Of a stretch of 64,000 nt of DNA, positions 19,533-29,012 are shown piece by piece. The stretch's first letter is position 1. Each line of letters begins with the position of its first letter. The notes under the pieces are model-generated. The model did not search any database, was not told the origin of the DNA, and was given only the letters and a program-made list of their open reading frames with translations. A program made the translations under genes and the position numbers. Origin of the DNA: Acinetobacter piscicola (GTDB lineage Bacteria; Pseudomonadota; Gammaproteobacteria; Pseudomonadales; Moraxellaceae); the NCBI RefSeq assembly GCF_015218165.1, contig NZ_CP048659.1:620001-684000 (forward strand), given 5' to 3'.

Positions 19533-20584
19533 CACTTAGATTAGCATTTGAAGTGCAACACCATGTTGTTGCCATAATACCTGACTCGGACTTTTAAAGC
19601 CGAGTCTTTTTCTTGGACGATGATTCAAGCGTTGAGTAATTTCTGCAATATATGCATCCGTATAGTCATTCAAGTCACTGCCTTTTCTAATATATTGTCT
19701 GATCAATCCATTCGTATTTTCATTTGTTCCACGCTGCCAGGCGCTATAGGGATCAGCGAAATACCAATCTATATCTAATTCCTGAGCAGCATACTCATGC
19801 AGGCTGAATTCTTTACCATTGTCCGCGGTAATTGTTTTTAGGTGTGCTTTGATCGGTTCCAATAATCTGATCGTAGCCTGGCAAACTTCCTCAGCCTTGC
19901 GCGTGCTGCACTTTTTCAGCCAAAGATAACCTGTCTTCCGATCTACAATTGAAACCAGGGATTGTTGGTGATTCTTGCCAACAATCGTATCTATTTCCAA
20001 ATCACCGAAACGGGAGCGCTGCTCAATCTCAGCAGGTCGATCGTGAATGCTTTTGCGGTTTGTCAGTTGGCCACGAGTCTCAATGGAGCCATATTTTCTC
20101 TTTCTTTGATTTCTGAAACGTAAGTTGCGGAAGAGCACACCACCTCTGCTTTTATCCTGCTGTATAAACCTGTATATGGAATGCAGGCTGACTGAAACAT
20201 GAGAAGCAATCTGTTCGGGGCTCCACTGAAGTTCAAGGTAAGCCATAACTTGTGCCCAAACCTCTCGAGAGATTCTTTTAGGATTAGGACAATGCCGTCT
20301 GCAAGCTAATTTATGGGCATGTTGAGCGAAATAACCATTCCTTGCTCGATTGCGTGCTATTTCTCTAGAAATAGTGGAAGGTGAACGATTTAGCCTCCAG
20401 GCGATATAACGTTTAGAAAAACCTTCACGTAACAATGTGGAAATCTGATATCTTTCTTCTTGAGTAAGATGAGTATAGTTCATGATGCAACTTTGACTTT
20501 GGTCGGTCGGAAGCAAAATGCTAGCTCATCTTGCTTCCTTCCAATAATTTAATCTCTGTTGCACTTCATTTGAGAATCCAAGTC
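19533..20584 (-). mobile_element. IS30-family insertion sequence, complete
   Basis: A 1052-base element bounded by imperfect terminal inverted repeats: 19533-19560 against the complement of 20557-20584, 22 of 28 positions matching, with the inner 12 bases TGAAGTGCAACA identical. A 2-base AT lies outside both ends (19531-19532, 20585-20586), consistent with a short target duplication as made by the IS30 family, although AT is too short to prove it. It carries one intact transposase and lies between the cytochrome b562 terminator and the secB terminator, so no gene is visibly broken. Confidence 0.85.
19536..20483 (-). CDS. IS30-family transposase
   Basis: A 315-residue transposase from ATG 20483. 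The N-terminal helix-turn-helix domain reads LTQEERYQISTLLREGFSKRYIAWRLNRSPSTISREIARN, and a second HTH is near WSPEQIASHVSVS. The DDE catalytic core has D in GDLEIDTIVG, D in TITADNGKEF and E in RGTNENTNGLIRQY, followed by the family C-terminus RPRKRLGFKSP. It is full length and shows no frameshift, so the element may be active. Its last codons run into the left inverted repeat, usual for this family. Confidence 0.93.
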   Translation of the reverse strand: MNYTHLTQEERYQISTLLREGFSKRYIAWRLNRSPSTISREIARNRARNGYFAQHAHKLACRRHCPNPKRISREVWAQVMAYLELQWSPEQIASHVSVSLHSIYRFIQQDKSRGGVLFRNLRFRNQRKRKYGSIETRGQLTNRKSIHDRPAEIEQRSRFGDLEIDTIVGKNHQQSLVSIVDRKTGYLWLKKCSTRKAEEVCQATIRLLEPIKAHLKTITADNGKEFSLHEYAAQELDIDWYFADPYSAWQRGTNENTNGLIRQYIRKGSDLNDYTDAYIAEITQRLNHRPRKRLGFKSPSQVLWQQHGVALQMLI

Positions 20585-20589
20585 ATAAA

Positions 20590-20612
20590 AAAGACCGCAT
20601 AAAGCGGTCTTT
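20590..20612 (-). terminator. secB operon terminator
   Basis: AAAGACCGC / GCGGTCTTT stem with ATAAA loop. On the minus strand it is followed by a T-run that now abuts the IS30 right end. Confidence 0.88.
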
Positions 20613-20636
20613 CAATCAACACTTAATTCGAAAAAA

Positions 20637-21095
20637 TTAAGCTTGACCTTCAGCAGCAGCGGCTTGAGCACGTTCCATATTTGCTTCAAACTCAGCATCA
20701 AAATTGATCGGAGTAAGAAGTAATTGTGGGAAGCTACCTTTAGTGACAAGATCATTCACCGCTTCACGAAGGAATGGGAACAAAATGTTCGGGCAGTAAG
20801 CACCTAAAATGTAAGGTAAGCGTTCTTCTTCGATTCCATCAATCAGGAAAATACCCGCTTGTGTTGCATCAACGATAAAAGCAGTCTCACCACCATTGTT
20901 CGCTTGAACAACCACTTTCAAAGAAACTTCGAAGTGTGTTGGGTCTACTTTTTCAGCAGAAGAAGACAAATTGATGTTCAGCTCAGGTTGCCATTCTTTA
21001 GTAAAAACTTGCGCCCCAGGAACTTCAAAAGATAAGTCTTTTGCATATAAACGTTCTAAAGCAAGTTGTGGTTGAGCTTGTTGTTCTTCACTCAT
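20637..21095 (-). CDS. secB: protein-export chaperone SecB
   Basis: A 152-residue SecB, the tetrameric cytosolic chaperone that keeps preproteins unfolded and hands them to SecA. Family segments are [19 protein letters not shown], the [11 protein letters not shown] strand, [11 protein letters not shown] and the conserved [38 protein letters not shown]. Last gene of yibN-like, grxC, secB, the same order as in E. coli. Confidence 0.97.
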   Translation of the reverse strand: MSEEQQAQPQLALERLYAKDLSFEVPGAQVFTKEWQPELNINLSSSAEKVDPTHFEVSLKVVVQANNGGETAFIVDATQAGIFLIDGIEEERLPYILGAYCPNILFPFLREAVNDLVTKGSFPQLLLTPINFDAEFEANMERAQAAAAEGQA

Positions 21096-21125
21096 TCTTT
21101 ATATTCCTTAAATATTATGAAGTGA

Positions 21126-21383
21126 TTAAGCGAGTAATTCGTCAAGTTTGCCAGCTTTTTCAAGCGCATAAAGTTGGTCAAACCCACCGATGAATTGATC
21201 TTTAATAAAAATTTGTGGCACTGTACGATGTTTTGTACGTTGCATGAGTTCTACACGAACTTCAGGTGCTTCATTTGAAAGATTAATTTCTTTAAACTCA
21301 ATACCTTTACGTTCAAGAAGTTGTTTTGCTCGAACGCAATATGGGCAAGAAACTGTAGAATATACAATTACATTAGCAGTCAT
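21126..21383 (-). CDS. grxC: glutaredoxin 3
   Basis: An 85-residue glutaredoxin: active site SCPYC (C13/C16), the TVPQIFI cis-Pro loop and GGFDQLYAL glutathione-binding motif. It reduces disulfides and mixed disulfides using glutathione. The ATG at 21383 follows AAGGAG with correct spacing; a TTG two codons up is discounted. Confidence 0.95.
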   Translation of the reverse strand: MTANVIVYSTVSCPYCVRAKQLLERKGIEFKEINLSNEAPEVRVELMQRTKHRTVPQIFIKDQFIGGFDQLYALEKAGKLDELLA

Positions 21384-21399
21384 TTTCAACTCCTTAAAC

Positions 21400-21807
21400 T
21401 TATTTCGCTTTGATCAATGGTAAGCCTTGGGCTTTCCAATTGCTAATACCACCGTCTAAGCGGTAACTATCTGTATGACCGACTTGTTGCAATGCACTGC
21501 CTGCAACTTGACCCATATTACAAATAAAGACCAATGGACGATCAGCAGTTTTTAACTCTTCTAAATGACTTGTAATTTTGCTGTAAGGGATATTGCGACT
21601 ACCGCTGATATGACCTTCTTTAAAATCTTTGGCATCACGTAAATCGATCAACATGGCATTTTTTGCTTTCACTAAAATACCGAGTGATTGAGGAGAGATT
21701 TTACGACCACTGCGTTGACCTTCAAATACGAAGAACAAAATGATCAGAACCCCTAAAACACCAAATAAGAAGGGGTGATTCCCCATAAACTCAAACCAAC
21801 GTTCCAC
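21400..21807 (-). CDS. membrane-anchored rhodanese (YibN-like)
   Basis: A 135-residue protein with an N-terminal transmembrane helix (about 13-28, LFGVLGVLIILFFVFE) and a rhodanese domain: LIDLRDAKDFKEGHISGSRNIP and the active loop from C96 (CNMGQVAG). It is the YibN homologue by sequence and by its position before grxC and secB. Role inferred as sulfur or thiol handling at the inner membrane; not characterised. Confidence 0.88.
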   Translation of the reverse strand: MERWFEFMGNHPFLFGVLGVLIILFFVFEGQRSGRKISPQSLGILVKAKNAMLIDLRDAKDFKEGHISGSRNIPYSKITSHLEELKTADRPLVFICNMGQVAGSALQQVGHTDSYRLDGGISNWKAQGLPLIKAK

Positions 21808-21898
21808 AATTCACCTAATTACAATCAAAATTTGTGTCGAGTATAGCCTATATATATGGTGATCAAAATCACTGCTTCAAGGCTAGATTTAAAGAAAA

Positions 21899-22957
21899 TT
21901 AATTTTTTTGTTGCGCCTCGGTAATTTCGTCTACCAAGCGCAAATAACTGTCTAAGCGTCTTGCTAAGATTTCACCTTCGGCAACAGCTTGTTTCAGTGC
22001 ACATTGCTTTTCATGCGTGTGGGTACAATTGCGGTATTGGCAATGCCCTAAAAAATTGGCAATATCTGAAAATCCAGCATCAATTTTTTCTAAATCTAAA
22101 TGCCAAAGTCCAAACTCACGAATGCCCGGTGAGTCAATCAGCGCACCATTTTCACCAAAGCGAATTAAACGCGTAGATGTGGTGGTATGTTGTCCTAAAG
22201 CTGAGTTTTCAGAAATAATATTGGTTTTTTGCGCTGCATCAGGCACGATGACATTGATCAGAGAGCTTTTGCCCACACCAGATTGCCCCACAAAAGCAAC
22301 CGTTTCATTATCAAGACGTTGTGCGAGTGGCGTCAAATCACCATCAGAACGTGTGATGAGGACTTCATAGCCTAAAGCTTGATACTCTTTAAGCATATCT
22401 AAAATAGGATCATTTTCTTTAAGTAAGTCAGACTTATTCAGTACCAATAACACAGGAATATCGGCATCAGCACAAGCAACCAGATAACGGTCAATCAGTG
22501 TCGGTGCAGGTTCGGGTAAAGCTGCAAAGACAATGACAATCAAACTAATATTAGCTGCCACGGGTTTAACTTTGTGATAACGATCAGGGCGGGTGAGTAA
22601 TGATGTTCGTGGATGAATGGCTGTGATAATCCCTAAACCTGTATTGGGATCAGCTTGCCATTTGACTTTATCGCCTGTGACCAAAAGTTCTAAGTTGGTA
22701 CGCGTATGGCAACGCCAAACACTGTCTAGCTCAATGGTTTTCCAAAAGGGTTCGGGATCACCTGCTTTAACTTGCGGTTTTTCAGGATGTTGATCAGGAA
22801 CAGAAAGGGCTTGTACTTCAAGTTGACGTCCATAATGTTGGACCACTAAACCTTCGAGGTCATTTGAAGTGTCGATTTCTTCTTGACGTGTTTTATGTTG
22901 TTTCTGAATGCGACGTTGTTGCTGTTCAGTTAAACGACGTTTACGAATTAAAGCCAT
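21899..22957 (-). CDS. rsgA: ribosome small subunit-dependent GTPase A
   Basis: A 352-residue circularly permuted GTPase that helps mature the 30S subunit. After a basic N-terminal segment and an OB-fold come G4 (NKSDLL), G1 (GQSGVGKSSLIN), a G2-like GQHTTTSTRLIRF and G3 (LIDSPGIREFG), the permuted order of this family. A C-terminal zinc knuckle follows (GHCQYRNCTHTHEKQC). Confidence 0.96.
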   Translation of the reverse strand: MALIRKRRLTEQQQRRIQKQHKTRQEEIDTSNDLEGLVVQHYGRQLEVQALSVPDQHPEKPQVKAGDPEPFWKTIELDSVWRCHTRTNLELLVTGDKVKWQADPNTGLGIITAIHPRTSLLTRPDRYHKVKPVAANISLIVIVFAALPEPAPTLIDRYLVACADADIPVLLVLNKSDLLKENDPILDMLKEYQALGYEVLITRSDGDLTPLAQRLDNETVAFVGQSGVGKSSLINVIVPDAAQKTNIISENSALGQHTTTSTRLIRFGENGALIDSPGIREFGLWHLDLEKIDAGFSDIANFLGHCQYRNCTHTHEKQCALKQAVAEGEILARRLDSYLRLVDEITEAQQKN

Positions 22958-23041
22958 TCATATCCTAAAAAACCGTAAAAATAAGAAGGCAAAAATAACA
23001 TGCTGAACGAATGAATTACAGCGCAGATGTCAGAAATTTGC

Positions 23042-23047
23042 TACTAT
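23042..23047 (+). promoter_or_regulatory. possible orn promoter -10 element
   Basis: TGCTACTAT contains an extended -10-like TACTAT about 33 bases upstream of the orn ATG. No good -35 is visible and no Shine-Dalgarno precedes ATG 23080. Confidence 0.3.
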
Positions 23048-23079
23048 TCATGTTTTATAGCCTAATAAGATTGCACTTT

Positions 23080-23640
23080 ATGAGCAGCAGCACCCCAGAT
23101 ACACGCTTGATTTGGATTGATCTTGAAATGACAGGTCTTGATACGGACAACGATCAAATTATTGAAGTTGCCACCATTGTAACGGACGATCATTTAAATA
23201 TTCTTGCGGAAGGTCCAGTGCTCGCAGTACATCAATCAGATGTTATTTTAAATGCAATGGATGAGTGGAATACCAAACAGCATGGTCAGTCAGGTCTGAT
23301 TGAACGTGTCCGTCGTAGTAAATTGACTGCACGTGATGCAGAGTTACAGACTTTGGAATTTTTAAAGAAATGGGTCAATCCAAAATCATCGCCAATGTGT
23401 GGTAATTCAATTTGCCAAGATCGTCGTTTTTTACATCGTTTAATGCCTGAAATGGAACAATATTTCCACTATCGTAATTTAGACGTTTCTTCTGTAAAAG
23501 AGTTGGCAAAACGCTGGCGCCCTGAGATTATGAGCGGTCTGAAGAAAAATGCCTCACATTTAGCAATGGATGATATTCGTGATTCAATTGCGGAGTTAAA
23601 ATACTATCGTCAGTATTTCTTTATCTCAAATCAAGATTAA
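23080..23640 (+). CDS. orn: oligoribonuclease
   Basis: A 186-residue DEDDh exonuclease that degrades 2- to 5-mer RNA to mononucleotides, the last step of mRNA decay and of pGpG clearance after c-di-GMP breakdown. Motifs: [12 protein letters not shown] (ExoI), [16 protein letters not shown] (ExoII region) and [19 protein letters not shown] (ExoIII). ATG 23080 gives the standard N-terminus; no ribosome-binding site precedes it. Divergent from rsgA, the arrangement seen in many gammaproteobacteria. Confidence 0.96.
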   Translation: MSSSTPDTRLIWIDLEMTGLDTDNDQIIEVATIVTDDHLNILAEGPVLAVHQSDVILNAMDEWNTKQHGQSGLIERVRRSKLTARDAELQTLEFLKKWVNPKSSPMCGNSICQDRRFLHRLMPEMEQYFHYRNLDVSSVKELAKRWRPEIMSGLKKNASHLAMDDIRDSIAELKYYRQYFFISNQD

Positions 23641-23660
23641 TTGCATATTGAAAATGATTA

Positions 23661-23687
23661 AAAGAGGCAGAAATTGCCTCTTTTTTA
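23661..23687 (+). terminator. orn terminator
   Basis: AAAGAGGCA / TGCCTCTTT stem with T-run, 20 bases after orn. Confidence 0.88.
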
Positions 23688-23832
23688 TGCACTGTGTATT
23701 TTTAAAAATTAAGTTATACTAATTTAGGCAACATTTTTGCTTTTGTTACAAAAAGAAGTAAGCTGTACATTAATTTGACAATTATTCGTTTTACAATCCC
23801 TTTATATTTTAAATATTACAATGAGTTGAGAT

Positions 23833-24567
23833 ATGCAAAGTAATAACCCTATTTTAACCCGTGTGGAAACACATGCGGACTACAGTCAGCCGATGACCGT
23901 GCAGGGTGCAATTCAAAAGTCGATATTGATGACTGTGATTGCTGCTGTGCTTGGTTTGGGTGTTTTCATTTATAGTTTTGCAACCATGAATTTTGGTATG
24001 GCCTATGCAGCTGCAATGGTTGGTGCAATTGGCGGTCTCATCATTGCATTAGTTGCAACTTTTAAACCAAATACTGCACGTGTTTTAGCAATTCCTTATG
24101 CGCTGTTTGAAGGTGCATTTTTAGGTGGTGCATCGGTTATTTTCCAGTTGAAATTTCCAGGTGTACCGTTACAAGCGTTGTTGGCAACTTTTGTCACTAC
24201 TTTTGTGATGTTTGGTTTGTATCGTTTTAAAATTATTCGTGCCACTGAAAAATTTAAATCCATTGTGATGTCAGCAACGATTGCGATTGCATTAGTTTTT
24301 ATTGTGCAGTTCATCATGAATTTGGCATTTGGTTCAAGCATTCCTGGGCTATTTGAAAGTTCTTGGTTGGGCATAGGCTTTGCTGCTTTTGTTGCGGTTA
24401 TTGCCTCATTGAACTTAATTTTAGATTTTGATTTAATTGAAAATGCTGCTGCACAACGTGCACCAAAAGCGTTTGAATGGCTATGTGGTATCGCATTATT
24501 AGCTACTTTAGTTTGGATGTATTATTCATTCATGCGTTTATTTAGCTTATTGCAAGGCGATGATTAA
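23833..24567 (+). CDS. Bax inhibitor-1/YccA family membrane protein
   Basis: A 244-residue integral membrane protein with about seven hydrophobic helices and the Bax1-I family features (YALFEGAFLGGASVIF, LNLILDFDLIENAAAQRAPKAFEWLCGIALLATLVWMYYSFMRLF, the latter with the conserved Asp pair of the pH-sensing calcium-leak homologues). E. coli YccA modulates FtsH; BsYetJ conducts calcium. Role here not determined. Own terminator downstream. Confidence 0.88.
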   Translation: MQSNNPILTRVETHADYSQPMTVQGAIQKSILMTVIAAVLGLGVFIYSFATMNFGMAYAAAMVGAIGGLIIALVATFKPNTARVLAIPYALFEGAFLGGASVIFQLKFPGVPLQALLATFVTTFVMFGLYRFKIIRATEKFKSIVMSATIAIALVFIVQFIMNLAFGSSIPGLFESSWLGIGFAAFVAVIASLNLILDFDLIENAAAQRAPKAFEWLCGIALLATLVWMYYSFMRLFSLLQGDD

Positions 24568-24591
24568 GTTTTCACCTTGTTATAAATTCAA

Positions 24592-24618
24592 AAATCGTCC
24601 TTTATGGGCGATTTTTTT
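24592..24618 (+). terminator. terminator after the Bax1-I gene
   Basis: AAATCGTCC / GGGCGATTT stem (one G:U pair) with T-run. Confidence 0.85.
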
Positions 24619-24717
24619 ATGATTTGAGTAAAGTTCTGAAAAAAGGTGGATTATGCAATTTTGTTCTGATTAAACTCTTGGCATTATGCATACAAACTTA
24701 TTGTAAGTGAGAATTTC

Positions 24718-25521
24718 ATGGCACAAGGACTTTTGGCAGGTAAGCGCTTCCTCATCGCAGGAATTGCAAGTAAATTATCGATTGCATTTGGTATTGCGCA
24801 AGCGCTACATCGTGAAGGAGCAGAGCTTGCATTTACTTATCCAAACGAAAAATTGAAAAAACGTGTAGACGACTTTGCAGAGCAATTTGGTTCTACTTTG
24901 GTTTTTCCTTGTGATGTTGCTGTTGATGCTGAAATTGATCATGCATTTGCTGAGTTGGCAAAACATTGGGACGGTTTAGATGGTGTTGTGCATTCGATCG
25001 GCTTTGCACCTGCACATACCTTAGATGGTGACTTTACTGAAGTTACCGATCGTGAAGGTTTTAAAGTTGCACATGACATTAGCGCATATAGCTTTATTGC
25101 GATGGCGCGTGCAGCAAAACCGTTATTGCTTGCGCGTCAAGGTTGCTTACTCACATTGACTTACCAAGGTTCTGAAGTTGTGATGCCAAACTACAATGTA
25201 ATGGGCATGGCAAAAGCATCTTTAGAAGCAGGTGTGCGTTATTTGGCATCGAGCTTAGGTGCTGAAGGGATTCGTGTAAATGCGATTTCGGCAGGTCCAA
25301 TCCGTACTTTAGCAGCATCAGGTATTAAATCTTTCCGTAAAATGTTAGATGCGAATGAAAAAATTGCCCCGTTAAAACGTAATGTGACGATTGAAGATGT
25401 AGGAAATGCCGCACTTTTCCTTTGTTCACCTTGGGCAAATGGGATTACAGGTGAAATTTTGTATGTAGATGCAGGTTTCAATACTGTGGGTATGAGTGCA
25501 TCAATGATGGATAGCGAATAA
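24718..25521 (+). CDS. fabI: enoyl-[acyl-carrier-protein] reductase [NADH]
   Basis: A 267-residue FabI, the last step of each fatty-acid elongation cycle and the triclosan target. It is an SDR-fold protein with the FabI cofactor loop ([16 protein letters not shown]), HSIGFAP, and the catalytic YNVMGMAK with the SDR-like Tyr and Lys. The C-terminal [17 protein letters not shown] is typical. Monocistronic; a bidirectional terminator separates it from the efflux operon. Confidence 0.96.
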   Translation: MAQGLLAGKRFLIAGIASKLSIAFGIAQALHREGAELAFTYPNEKLKKRVDDFAEQFGSTLVFPCDVAVDAEIDHAFAELAKHWDGLDGVVHSIGFAPAHTLDGDFTEVTDREGFKVAHDISAYSFIAMARAAKPLLLARQGCLLTLTYQGSEVVMPNYNVMGMAKASLEAGVRYLASSLGAEGIRVNAISAGPIRTLAASGIKSFRKMLDANEKIAPLKRNVTIEDVGNAALFLCSPWANGITGEILYVDAGFNTVGMSASMMDSE

Positions 25522-25541
25522 GTTATTTATGACTTGATGGT

Positions 25542-25571
25542 AAAAAAGGCACTGGATTCAGTGCCTTTTTT
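25542..25571. terminator. bidirectional terminator between fabI and the efflux operon
   Basis: A 13-bp perfect stem AAAAAAGGCACTG / CAGTGCCTTTTTT with a 4-base loop serves both converging genes. Confidence 0.92.
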
Positions 25572-25580
25572 ATATGAAAT

Positions 25581-27011
25581 TTATGGTGTGACTTCAGTGC
25601 TAGTGATATTTGGTAATTGCTGAATCGGGCTACCCCCTAGTGCTTGCATTAAGGTCACATAAGCATTGTATTGATTTTGCTTGACTTGTACTAAAGACAG
25701 TCGTGCATTACGTGTGGTTTCTTGCGCATCTAACAGATTTTTTAAAGCAATCGCGCCATTGCGATAACGTACATCTGTTAAACGTTCAGTTTTCTCAGCC
25801 AGTTCTAAATTTTTCTGCTGCAAAGCAACTTGCTTATCTAATTCAATGCGATTTGAAAGTGCATTTTCAGTATCAGCAAAGGCTTGGTATAAAGTCTGAC
25901 GATATTGAATAATGGCTTTTTCATAATCCAATTCACTAATTTTTAAGTCCTTTTTCATATCATTATATTGCAAAAAGGGCAGACTCAAACTTGCACCGAG
26001 TGTTAGTGCAGGATTTTTGAGTAAATTGGTGAGTGAAGTACTGCTTGAGCCTAAGTTCCCTGTCAAACTGATCGAAGGATAATAACTGGCTTTGGTTGCA
26101 TCTTTAGAGGCAAGCGCTTCACGCAAGCGTAACTCAGCAGCACGTAAATCGGGGCGACGTGACAAAATATCGGCAGGTAAGCCTGTTGCAATATACGGTA
26201 AGCTGATGCGTGGCAGTTTTTTGGGTTCTTGAATATTCAGCTGCTGTACAGGAATTTGTAATAGCACCGCCAAAGCAGTACGTGTTTCGACCAGCTGTTG
26301 TTCAATTTGGCTCAAACTGGCTTTTTGACTTTGTACAGACTGTTCTGCTTGGGTCAAATCTAAGCCTGAAACCGCACCTGCACGATATTGCGTGCGTACC
26401 AGTTCATAGAGCTTTTGCGTGGTGGATAAACTTTGCTGTGCTACGCTATAGCGTTCATTTAAATAACCTAATTGCCAATATAGATTTGCTGTCGTGGCAA
26501 TCAGTGTTTGCCCTGTGGCTTGTAAATCTTGCTCGGTCGCTAAAGATTCCCATTTTGCCGCTTCGGTTTGACGAGCCAATTTTCCAAATAGATCAACTTC
26601 ATAACTGACGCCTGTACTGAGCGATAAACCCTTCGCACTGTCATCCCCTGAATTTAAATCAAATGAATGACCTGTCGATACGCCTGAGTTGACACGAGGT
26701 CCTTGTTGATCACGAGCTAAACCCGCTTTTAAGCGAGCTGTTTGTAAATTGATTCCAGCAACAGTTAAATCTGCATTTTTTGCAATGACCTGTTCAACCA
26801 AACTGTTGAGTTGAGCATCACCAAATAAGCTCCACCATTGGTCGGCATTTAGCGCTGTATGAATCTGTTGTTGATTGACTTTGCTATAGGCAAATTGGTT
26901 TGGAATATCAACCGCAGGTGCTTGATAAGGGGTTTTTACCACAGCCGCACATCCCACCAAAGAACTTCCAAGAATTAAGGCAGTTGCAAGCTTTGTTAAA
27001 TTCATTTGCAT
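25581..27011 (-). CDS. outer membrane efflux lipoprotein (NodT/TolC family)
   Basis: A 476-residue outer membrane factor. Lipobox LVGC (C21) predicts acylation, and two repeats of the OEP domain follow: LIATTANLYWQLGYLNERY and RLTDVRYRNGAIALKNLLDAQETTRNARLSLVQVKQNQYNAYVTLMQALGG, with LPADILSRRPDLRAAELRLR between. It forms a trimeric channel through outer membrane and periplasm. Twenty bases downstream of macB, so it is the dedicated exit duct for MacAB. ATG 27011 follows AAGGA. Confidence 0.92.
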   Translation of the reverse strand: MQMNLTKLATALILGSSLVGCAAVVKTPYQAPAVDIPNQFAYSKVNQQQIHTALNADQWWSLFGDAQLNSLVEQVIAKNADLTVAGINLQTARLKAGLARDQQGPRVNSGVSTGHSFDLNSGDDSAKGLSLSTGVSYEVDLFGKLARQTEAAKWESLATEQDLQATGQTLIATTANLYWQLGYLNERYSVAQQSLSTTQKLYELVRTQYRAGAVSGLDLTQAEQSVQSQKASLSQIEQQLVETRTALAVLLQIPVQQLNIQEPKKLPRISLPYIATGLPADILSRRPDLRAAELRLREALASKDATKASYYPSISLTGNLGSSSTSLTNLLKNPALTLGASLSLPFLQYNDMKKDLKISELDYEKAIIQYRQTLYQAFADTENALSNRIELDKQVALQQKNLELAEKTERLTDVRYRNGAIALKNLLDAQETTRNARLSLVQVKQNQYNAYVTLMQALGGSPIQQLPNITSTEVTP

Positions 27012-27030
27012 AATAATTTCCTTATTCTGT

Positions 27031-29010
27031 TTATTCGCGTGAGAGAGCATCGACGGGATCAAGTTGTGCAGCATTACGGGCAGGAATAAAGCCAAATACC
27101 ACACCAATTAAGGTTGAACAGACGAAAGCTGCAATAATTGAGGTTGTAGAATACGCCATTTGGAAACTATCACCCGCAAAGTGGCTAATCAGTTGACCAA
27201 CTCCTAAAGATAAGAGCACCCCTAAAATCCCGCCTAAGATACAAACCAAAATCGCTTCAATCAGGAATTGTTGTAAAATATCGCTTTGTCGAGCACCCAC
27301 AGCCATACGTACCCCAATTTCTTGGGTACGTTCAGTCACCGATACCAGCATAATATTCATGACGCCAATTCCACCGACCACCAAAGAAATGACGGCAATT
27401 GCTGAAACGAGTAAGGTCATTGTTGCAGTGGTTTGTTCAATGGTTTCACGGATACTGTCAGAGTTTTGGGTAAAGACATCCTGTGTACCATGACGTTGTT
27501 CAAGTAAGCTGAGAATGGCATTTTCTGCGATTGCTGTAGGATATTCATCTTTCACACGAACGATAATACTGCGTACGTTAGATTGCCCTAACATACGACT
27601 CATCACTGTTGAATAGGGCAGGTAGACATTTAAACTGTCTGAGCCCATCATCCCTTTTTGAGCATCTACAATCCCAATAATTCGACTGGGTACAGTCCCT
27701 AATAAAATGACTTGTCCAACGGGATTTGTTCCATCAGCGAAAAAAGTATTTTTTGTATTGGTGTCAATGACCACATCTTGAGCACGCTCAATCACACTAT
27801 GTTTGTCAAAAGCTTGTCCTGAGGTAAAGATCATGCCTTTGACATCAAAAAAGTCACTACTGACCCCATTAACCGTAATTGCAGCTTCCGTATCTTTGAA
27901 ACGCCCAGTTAAACTTGAATTAACTGATGGGCTGACCGCTTGTACATAAGGTTGTTCTGCTAAGGCGTCGGCATCGGCAGGGATCAGGGTTTTGACTTGA
28001 GCAGTTTTGGAGTTATCTCCAAAGCCTCGCCCTTGAAATACCGTGATGGTATTGGTACCCAAACTGCTAATATTTTCTAAAATTTGTTTTTGTGAGCCAT
28101 TCCCGAGCGCCACAACCGAAACGACCGAAGCAATCCCGATAATAATCCCAAGCATGGTCAAAAATGTACGCATACGATGTGCATTCATGGCCAATAATGC
28201 CATGCGAAAAGCTTCACTGAAACGGTCTAATATCGAACGCCAAGCAGAAGATTTTTTTTGCTTTTCTATACCATCAAGTGCATTTTCTGTTGCTGCAATC
28301 CTTTCAGCTTCGGGGGTGTTGGGTGTATCTGAAATGATATTACCATCACTGATTTCAATGATACGCGTTGCATTTTTTGCCACATTCATATCATGGGTTA
28401 CCAAGATAATGGTATGACCTTTGGCATTCAGTTCACGTAAAATACGCATCACTTCTATACCGCTGTTCTTGTCCAATGCACCTGTTGGTTCATCAGCAAG
28501 GATCACATCACCGCCATTCATTAACGCCCGTGCAATAGAGACACGTTGTTGCTGACCACCTGATAATTGGTTTGGACGGTTTTGAGTTTTTTCACCTAGT
28601 CCTAGTTCAGTCAACAATGCTTTAGAGCGTTCTTGGCGGGCAGTGGGATTCATCCCTGCGTAGATTGCAGGAACTTCTACATTGCCTGCCGCATTGATGT
28701 CACCCAATAAGTGATAACGTTGGAAAATAAAACCAAAATATTCACGGCGTAACTGTGCCAGTTCATCGGGTTCAAGTTCACGTGTTTCACGTCCTTTCAC
28801 TTGATAACTGCCCGAAGTAGGTTTGTCTAAACAACCTAAAATATTCATCAAAGTTGATTTACCTGAACCTGACTGACCAACAATGGCAACCAATTCACCT
28901 GCATAAATCTTTAAGTCGATCCCTTTTAAAATCTGAACAGTCGAATCACCAGCGGGAAATTCACGGATCAGATTATTCACCTCAAGTAGAGGTTGCTGAT
29001 GCTGATTCAT
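27031..29010 (-). CDS. macB: macrolide-type ABC exporter MacB
   Basis: A 659-residue MacB: N-terminal ABC ATPase (Walker A GQSGSGKST, Q-loop IFQRYHL, signature LSGGQQQR, Walker B VILADEPTG, H-loop THD), a linker, then one transmembrane helix near residue 285, a large periplasmic domain and three C-terminal helices ending FIPARNAAQLDPVDALSRE. It works by mechanotransmission with MacA and the outer membrane factor to expel macrolides, lipopeptides, heme precursors or toxins. Substrate here unknown. Confidence 0.95.
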   Translation of the reverse strand: MNQHQQPLLEVNNLIREFPAGDSTVQILKGIDLKIYAGELVAIVGQSGSGKSTLMNILGCLDKPTSGSYQVKGRETRELEPDELAQLRREYFGFIFQRYHLLGDINAAGNVEVPAIYAGMNPTARQERSKALLTELGLGEKTQNRPNQLSGGQQQRVSIARALMNGGDVILADEPTGALDKNSGIEVMRILRELNAKGHTIILVTHDMNVAKNATRIIEISDGNIISDTPNTPEAERIAATENALDGIEKQKKSSAWRSILDRFSEAFRMALLAMNAHRMRTFLTMLGIIIGIASVVSVVALGNGSQKQILENISSLGTNTITVFQGRGFGDNSKTAQVKTLIPADADALAEQPYVQAVSPSVNSSLTGRFKDTEAAITVNGVSSDFFDVKGMIFTSGQAFDKHSVIERAQDVVIDTNTKNTFFADGTNPVGQVILLGTVPSRIIGIVDAQKGMMGSDSLNVYLPYSTVMSRMLGQSNVRSIIVRVKDEYPTAIAENAILSLLEQRHGTQDVFTQNSDSIRETIEQTTATMTLLVSAIAVISLVVGGIGVMNIMLVSVTERTQEIGVRMAVGARQSDILQQFLIEAILVCILGGILGVLLSLGVGQLISHFAGDSFQMAYSTTSIIAAFVCSTLIGVVFGFIPARNAAQLDPVDALSRE

Positions 29011-29012
29011 GA

